A stretch of DNA of 54,586 nucleotides. Origin: Myxococcales bacterium. GTDB lineage: Bacteria > Myxococcota_A > Polyangia > Polyangiales > Polyangiaceae. The DNA lies in the NCBI GenBank assembly GCA_021847645.1, contig JAJZQG010000022.1, positions 1 to 54,586 of the forward strand, in the 5' to 3' direction. The notes below the pieces were generated by a model, which saw nothing but the letters and a program-made list of their open reading frames with translations, was not told where the DNA came from and ran no database searches. The position numbers and the translations under genes were made by a program. Numbering within the stretch: the stretch's first letter is position 1; every line of letters starts with the position of its first letter. Shown in pieces: positions 51,025-54,586 of this stretch.

Positions 51025-51606
51025 CGCAGGCCTCAGCCGAGGACTCCACCGCCGCGCTTCCCGCTCTGGCGCTACCACGGCGTGCTGGCTCCGGGCGCGC
51101 CGTGGCGAAAGCTCATCGTGCCCGCGAGCGAGCCTGACGATGCCGGCTGCTCGCACACGGTCGCCGCCAAGACCTCGAAGCCTCCAGCCAAGGCCGACAA
51201 GCCGCGCGAATCCACCGGCGCCCCGTCGCTGCTGCGAGCCTCGCCCCAATCTGCTGCACCGACATCGGACAAGCCGTCGTGGCGCCCCAACACTTCCTAC
51301 GTGCCCTGGGCCGAGCTATTGCGGCACTGCTTCGACGAGGATGTGCTCGACTGCCCCAGGTGCCATTCGCGGTTGGAGCCCGTGGCGGTCATCCGCAGGC
51401 AGGACCTGATCGACCGCATCTTGCAGCACCTGGCCTTGCCGCTCGTACCCGCCGCGCTGACGCACCCCGACACCGTGGGCATCGACGTCAGCGGTGAGCC
51501 CCTGCCGGACTGCGTGATCGGCGTCGACCCCGATCCGCCTGACCCTATCGAGCGCGCCCCGCCGGCCGCCTGGGACTGTGTGGATCCTCCCGCGCCTGAC
51601 GGCTGA
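51025..51606 (+). pseudogene. IS91-family transposase C-terminal remnant
   Basis: The frame is interrupted by two stops at 51013 and 51022 and open from there. It reads PPPRFPLWRYHGVLAPGAPW, then RKLIVPA, and later YVPWAELLRHCFDEDVLDCP, RCHSRLEPVAVI and DRILQHLALPLVPA. The 'RYHGVLAPxAPWR' and 'WAxLLxRxFxxDvLxCPRCxxR' blocks are the end of the Y2-transposase of IS91-like elements; the CPRC pair belongs to the C-terminal zinc-binding part. The catalytic tyrosines and N-terminal zinc finger are absent. It is a 5'-truncated remnant adjoining the nuclease gene. Confidence 0.7.
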
Positions 51607-51912
51607 CGCGACCATGACGTCGGCGTGATGGGGAAGTGGCGTGCGCGTAGCGGCGCGTGGCGCGGCGTCGAAGTGTGCGCGGCGATCAGTGCCGGAGGCT
51701 AAAAAGCGCTTGGAAACAGGGCTCGGACGGGGCAGGATCGGTCGTGTGGAGGTTCGTGACACGGCAGTTCGCAAGGCACGTGGCGATGCGTGGGCTACGC
51801 CCATTCACGGATGGAATTGCCGGAGGCGAACGCCTGGAATCGCTGTCCGCAGGTCCGTTTCCCACGTTGACAGCCGTCGCGATCTCCTGTGTAAGGGTGG
51901 GAGAGCACCACA
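51607..51912. other. Upstream region of the PAAR-like gene
   Basis: No gene is seen in this 306-nt stretch. It should hold the promoter of the PAAR-like gene. Its strong ribosome binding site (GGTGGGAG, nine bases before ATG 51913) is at the end. Confidence 0.5.
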
Positions 51913-53829
51913 ATGAAGAGAGGCCATCCAGCATTCCCATGCGACGCGATCCGCTCTCCCGAGGGGGCCAACAGGGACCCTTGGGAGCAGGGCCGCTTGG
52001 TCGGGCACACCTCGCGCTGCGCTCTGCTGCTGGGGGCTGCAGCGATGACGGCGGCGTTGTGGGAGTCTGCATCCGGAGCCTCGTTCCTCCGCGAGTGCCC
52101 GATCGACTCGGGCGTGCTGGCCAGTACTTACCTTCAAGCGCAACCGTGGAATCCGACTGCAGAAGATCTGGGCTATCTGCCCGCCGACGTTGCGACTCCC
52201 GCGCAAGAGGAGCTGGAGGGAGCTTGGAGCGGATCGGCGACCGCGACGTCGGTGTCCTCGCCGGTGCCGCAGGTCAGGGCGGAGTACGAGAAGCGTCTGA
52301 ACGTGCCGACTCCGAACAACGCGGATGTCGTGTCGCAGGGAGCCGGCAGTTTGCTGTTTACGTTTCACAGCCAGATCGGCGAGCACCCCGTGCAGATGCG
52401 CTACGACAGCGGGCAACTGACGGGCACGAGCAGCCTGTACGGCGTGGGCTACCAATTCAGGGGAACAGTGAGCCGCGCCGGGGATGGACTACGCATCAGC
52501 GGCACCGTGCACTACGCGGAGAGCCGGGGCTTGGTGACCGGCGATGGAACGTGGACGCTGAGCAAGCGTGCGGAGGAGGTGACGATTGCGCTGACGTATC
52601 CGGTGGGGAGAAGCGAAAAGGTGTTTCGCACCGGTTGGGTCTTCGGAGCGCAATGTGTGTATCACCGTGGCAAGCCCGACGAGCAGGACATCTCGAAAGA
52701 GGTCGAGTGGACAGGCAGCGGAACCTTTGAACCCGGCACGGGGGATCGCAGCCGGCCGACGTTCGGGGGCACGGGGGCGAATAAGATCAAGCTCAAGTGC
52801 AGGGAGGTGACGAAAGAATATCCTGTCGAGGTCACGTCCCGCACGACCTTCGTGGGCGTGCTCGACCTGGGGACGGCGCCTGCGGACGCGCACGGGTGCC
52901 CCGGGTGTCCGCACCCGGTCGTCGGGCCGATCATCTCGGGCAGTCCCGACGTCCTGATCGACGGCAGTCCTGCCGCGCGTGTGGGCGACATGGGGGTACA
53001 CGCTGCGTGCTGCGGGCCGAACCTATTTACGATTGCGGCGGGAGATGAGGAGGTGCTGATCAACGGCCGGCGCGCTGCGTACGCGGGTTCGAGGACGAAC
53101 CACTGCGGCGGCGTAGGCTGGCTGGTCAAGGGGCGAATCGCAGATAACGCGGGGCGCGCCTCGAAGGGCAAGGCGACGGACGGCGGCGGAGCCGCGCCGG
53201 TCGTGGATGGAACCGTGCCGGACGCCGCGGGAGCGGTGACGGTGACCACCGGAAGCAAGGAAAAGAAGGCGCTTCAGTTTGGCGGCGGCGGGGGAAAGAC
53301 GCAGCCCGCGGTCGCCACGATCTTCCCCAATTCGAAGGCCGAGCGCACGACCAAACAGGAGCTGGACCTGACGGAGGGCGGAGCGATCGTCACCAGCCCC
53401 GCGAGCGGTGCGGGCGTCAACTTGGTCACCCCCGCCGGGACGGTAACGTTGCACTCACAGGCGGTAGTTCGCGTAGCCGACGACCGGGTCGAGCTGCTGC
53501 TGCTCACCGGCTCGGCGTCCGTGCAGACGCGCAAGGGCGGGACCCTTTCGCTCTCGGCCGGGCAGCGGGTGACCTTCACGTCCAAAGGGCAAGAGGAGGC
53601 GCCGCGGGCATACACCGTAAAGGAACTGACCGCGGCCGTCGCCCCCCTGAGCGGTTTCGACGCGGGCAGCACCACGACGGCTTCGCCAGGCAAGCTGCAC
53701 TCCCTGGTTTATGTAGGAATCGCCGGGGTGGTGGGGTTGGTGTTGTTATTGATAGCCGCGGCGGCGGGCGTGGTCGTGCTGCTGGTGCTGCGGGCGCGGC
53801 GTCCCTCCCGCGGAGGAGTGTCGCGGTGA
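51913..53829 (+). CDS. PAAR-domain protein with FecR-like domain and C-terminal membrane anchor (638 aa)
   Basis: Residues 36-52 form a hydrophobic segment (CALLLGAAAMTAALW) serving as signal or anchor. An unassigned region with beta-rich sequence (about 95-320) follows. Residues 327-400 form a PAAR domain: HGCPGCPHPVVGPI, SPDVLIDGSPAARVGD, HAACCGPNLF and VLINGRRAAYAGSRTNHCGG, including His/Cys metal-ligand positions. PAAR proteins cap the spike of type VI secretion and related contractile systems. Residues 488-556 look FecR-like (TPAGTVTLHSQAVVRVADDR, LSLSAGQRVTF). A transmembrane helix near 598-626 is followed by RARRPSR. Membrane-anchored PAAR is unusual. The stop overlaps the next gene as GTGA. 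Confidence 0.8.
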   Translation: MKRGHPAFPCDAIRSPEGANRDPWEQGRLVGHTSRCALLLGAAAMTAALWESASGASFLRECPIDSGVLASTYLQAQPWNPTAEDLGYLPADVATPAQEELEGAWSGSATATSVSSPVPQVRAEYEKRLNVPTPNNADVVSQGAGSLLFTFHSQIGEHPVQMRYDSGQLTGTSSLYGVGYQFRGTVSRAGDGLRISGTVHYAESRGLVTGDGTWTLSKRAEEVTIALTYPVGRSEKVFRTGWVFGAQCVYHRGKPDEQDISKEVEWTGSGTFEPGTGDRSRPTFGGTGANKIKLKCREVTKEYPVEVTSRTTFVGVLDLGTAPADAHGCPGCPHPVVGPIISGSPDVLIDGSPAARVGDMGVHAACCGPNLFTIAAGDEEVLINGRRAAYAGSRTNHCGGVGWLVKGRIADNAGRASKGKATDGGGAAPVVDGTVPDAAGAVTVTTGSKEKKALQFGGGGGKTQPAVATIFPNSKAERTTKQELDLTEGGAIVTSPASGAGVNLVTPAGTVTLHSQAVVRVADDRVELLLLTGSASVQTRKGGTLSLSAGQRVTFTSKGQEEAPRAYTVKELTAAVAPLSGFDAGSTTTASPGKLHSLVYVGIAGVVGLVLLLIAAAAGVVVLLVLRARRPSRGGVSR

Positions 53830-54586
53830 GCGCGTCGAGCACCGCTTTTTCCGCGGCGCGTTTGGTCTGCCCGCGCTGCCGGAGGGCCGGCCACGACGGC
53901 CGGCTCGTGCGATACCCACTTAGCGCAAGCGTCGAAGGCGCGCGGGTGACGGCCGTGCCGGGGATGCTGGACGGGGTCGGCTCGGTCGAGTGTACCAATG
54001 CGGCGTGCCTTGCGCGCTATCCGGTAGTCGAGGGGATACCCGTGGTATTTGCGGACGCCGGGGCGATCGACCTGGCGAACGCTGGGTTGCTGGACGTGAC
54101 GGCGAACCCCGCCGAGCGATTGCTGGCGGCGGTGCAGGGGCAAGTGCCCGAGGCCCCGCTGTCGGCGCTCGTGGCGCGCCTGTCGCGGATATGCTGGGCC
54201 GCATTCCATGATTGGATGGGCGACGACGGACATGTACCCGGCGTTGCGTGCGAGGTTCATGCGGTACAGTTCGTCCGGTGGCTGCGCGAGCATCCCACCG
54301 GAACGGCCGTCGATGAGCCAATCAACGTGGTTGCCGGTGCGGGAGCCGGGCGCGAGAGCTGGGAGATCGAGCAGGGAACGGTCTTGCTGCTGGACGCACA
54401 CCTTCCCAGCTTGCTGGCCTCGCGGCGGCTGCGCACAACGGGATCGATTGACCTGCTGCTGCGCGAAGGGACCACCGGGTGGAAGCCGCTGACCTTGCGG
54501 GCGCGACGATCGCCGGCGGCGCAGGTGGCTGAAGTGTGCTGTGACATGCAGGATCCACCATTCGACGCCGGCTGGGCCGGGCAGGT
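53826..54586 (+). CDS. Trm112-like zinc ribbon plus methyltransferase-like domain (partial, runs off window)
   Basis: GTG 53826 overlaps the PAAR gene's stop by four bases. The first 70 residues contain LVCPRCRRAGHDGRLVRYPL and VECTNAACLARYPVVEGIPV, a Trm112-like zinc ribbon with two Cys pairs. Residues after about 165 include INVVAGAGAGRESWEIEQG, then TVLLLDAHLPSLLASRRL, the layout of a class I methyltransferase motif I and II in degenerate form (AGAGAGRE in place of the usual DxGxGxG). At least 253 residues are visible. Translational coupling suggests it works with the PAAR-like protein, possibly modifying an effector or spike part; this is inference. Confidence 0.6.
   Translation, partial: MSASSTAFSAARLVCPRCRRAGHDGRLVRYPLSASVEGARVTAVPGMLDGVGSVECTNAACLARYPVVEGIPVVFADAGAIDLANAGLLDVTANPAERLLAAVQGQVPEAPLSALVARLSRICWAAFHDWMGDDGHVPGVACEVHAVQFVRWLREHPTGTAVDEPINVVAGAGAGRESWEIEQGTVLLLDAHLPSLLASRRLRTTGSIDLLLREGTTGWKPLTLRARRSPAAQVAEVCCDMQDPPFDAGWAGQ

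Overview
This window comes from a very GC-rich bacterial chromosome, almost certainly a member of the Myxococcota. The evidence is MYXO-CTERM-type C-terminal sorting tails, several DUF4388 and Roadblock/LC7 proteins, an MglB/MglA-like gene pair, numerous large lipoproteins, and a big soluble hybrid histidine kinase next to NtrC-type regulators. No rRNA, tRNA or CRISPR array was recognised.

Region 1 (1-8261, minus strand) is one tightly packed operon, most of its genes joined by 4-nt GTGA/ATGA overlaps. Read from 8261 downwards it encodes a fold-III PLP decarboxylase-like protein without the Schiff-base lysine, a GNAT acyltransferase, a FemAB-like acyltransferase, a B12-binding-type radical SAM enzyme, a class I methyltransferase, two more B12-binding-type radical SAM enzymes and the start of a fourth radical SAM enzyme that leaves the window. 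It looks like an undescribed small-molecule or peptide-modification pathway. Region 2 (8670-16043) holds secreted lipoproteins (a jelly-roll glycan-binding or lyase-like protein, a GH1 glycosidase, a beta-propeller-like protein), a small MYXO-CTERM protein, a cytochrome-like gene scrap and NAD-malic enzyme.

Region 3 (16189-35979) is a signalling island. Three plus-strand genes encode a Roadblock-kinase fusion, a coiled-coil protein and a membrane pseudokinase. They converge on a long minus-strand series: NtrC-type regulator, response regulators, MglB-like Roadblock protein, MglA-like GTPase, DUF4388 proteins, a DnaA-like AAA+ ATPase, two V4R-type proteins, further Roadblock proteins, a ParA ATPase and a kinase-like protein. 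A divergent hybrid histidine kinase sits beyond the regulator. The set suggests a GTPase/ParA-based spatial switch under two-component control.

Region 4 (36137-43047) carries mannose-1-phosphate guanylyltransferase, a small lipoprotein and several unrecognised conserved-looking genes, including a secreted protein. Region 5 (about 43086-51606) is a mobile or defence-type patch: remnants of DUF559 and IS630-like genes, a MYXO-CTERM FG-GAP lipoprotein, a transposase fused in frame to the tail of a DUF2075 helicase, a protein with four zinc-ribbon repeats and a Vsr-like nuclease domain, and an IS91-type transposase tail. Region 6 (51913-54586) has an unusual membrane-anchored PAAR-FecR-like protein overlapping a Trm112-like/methyltransferase-like gene that runs off the window.
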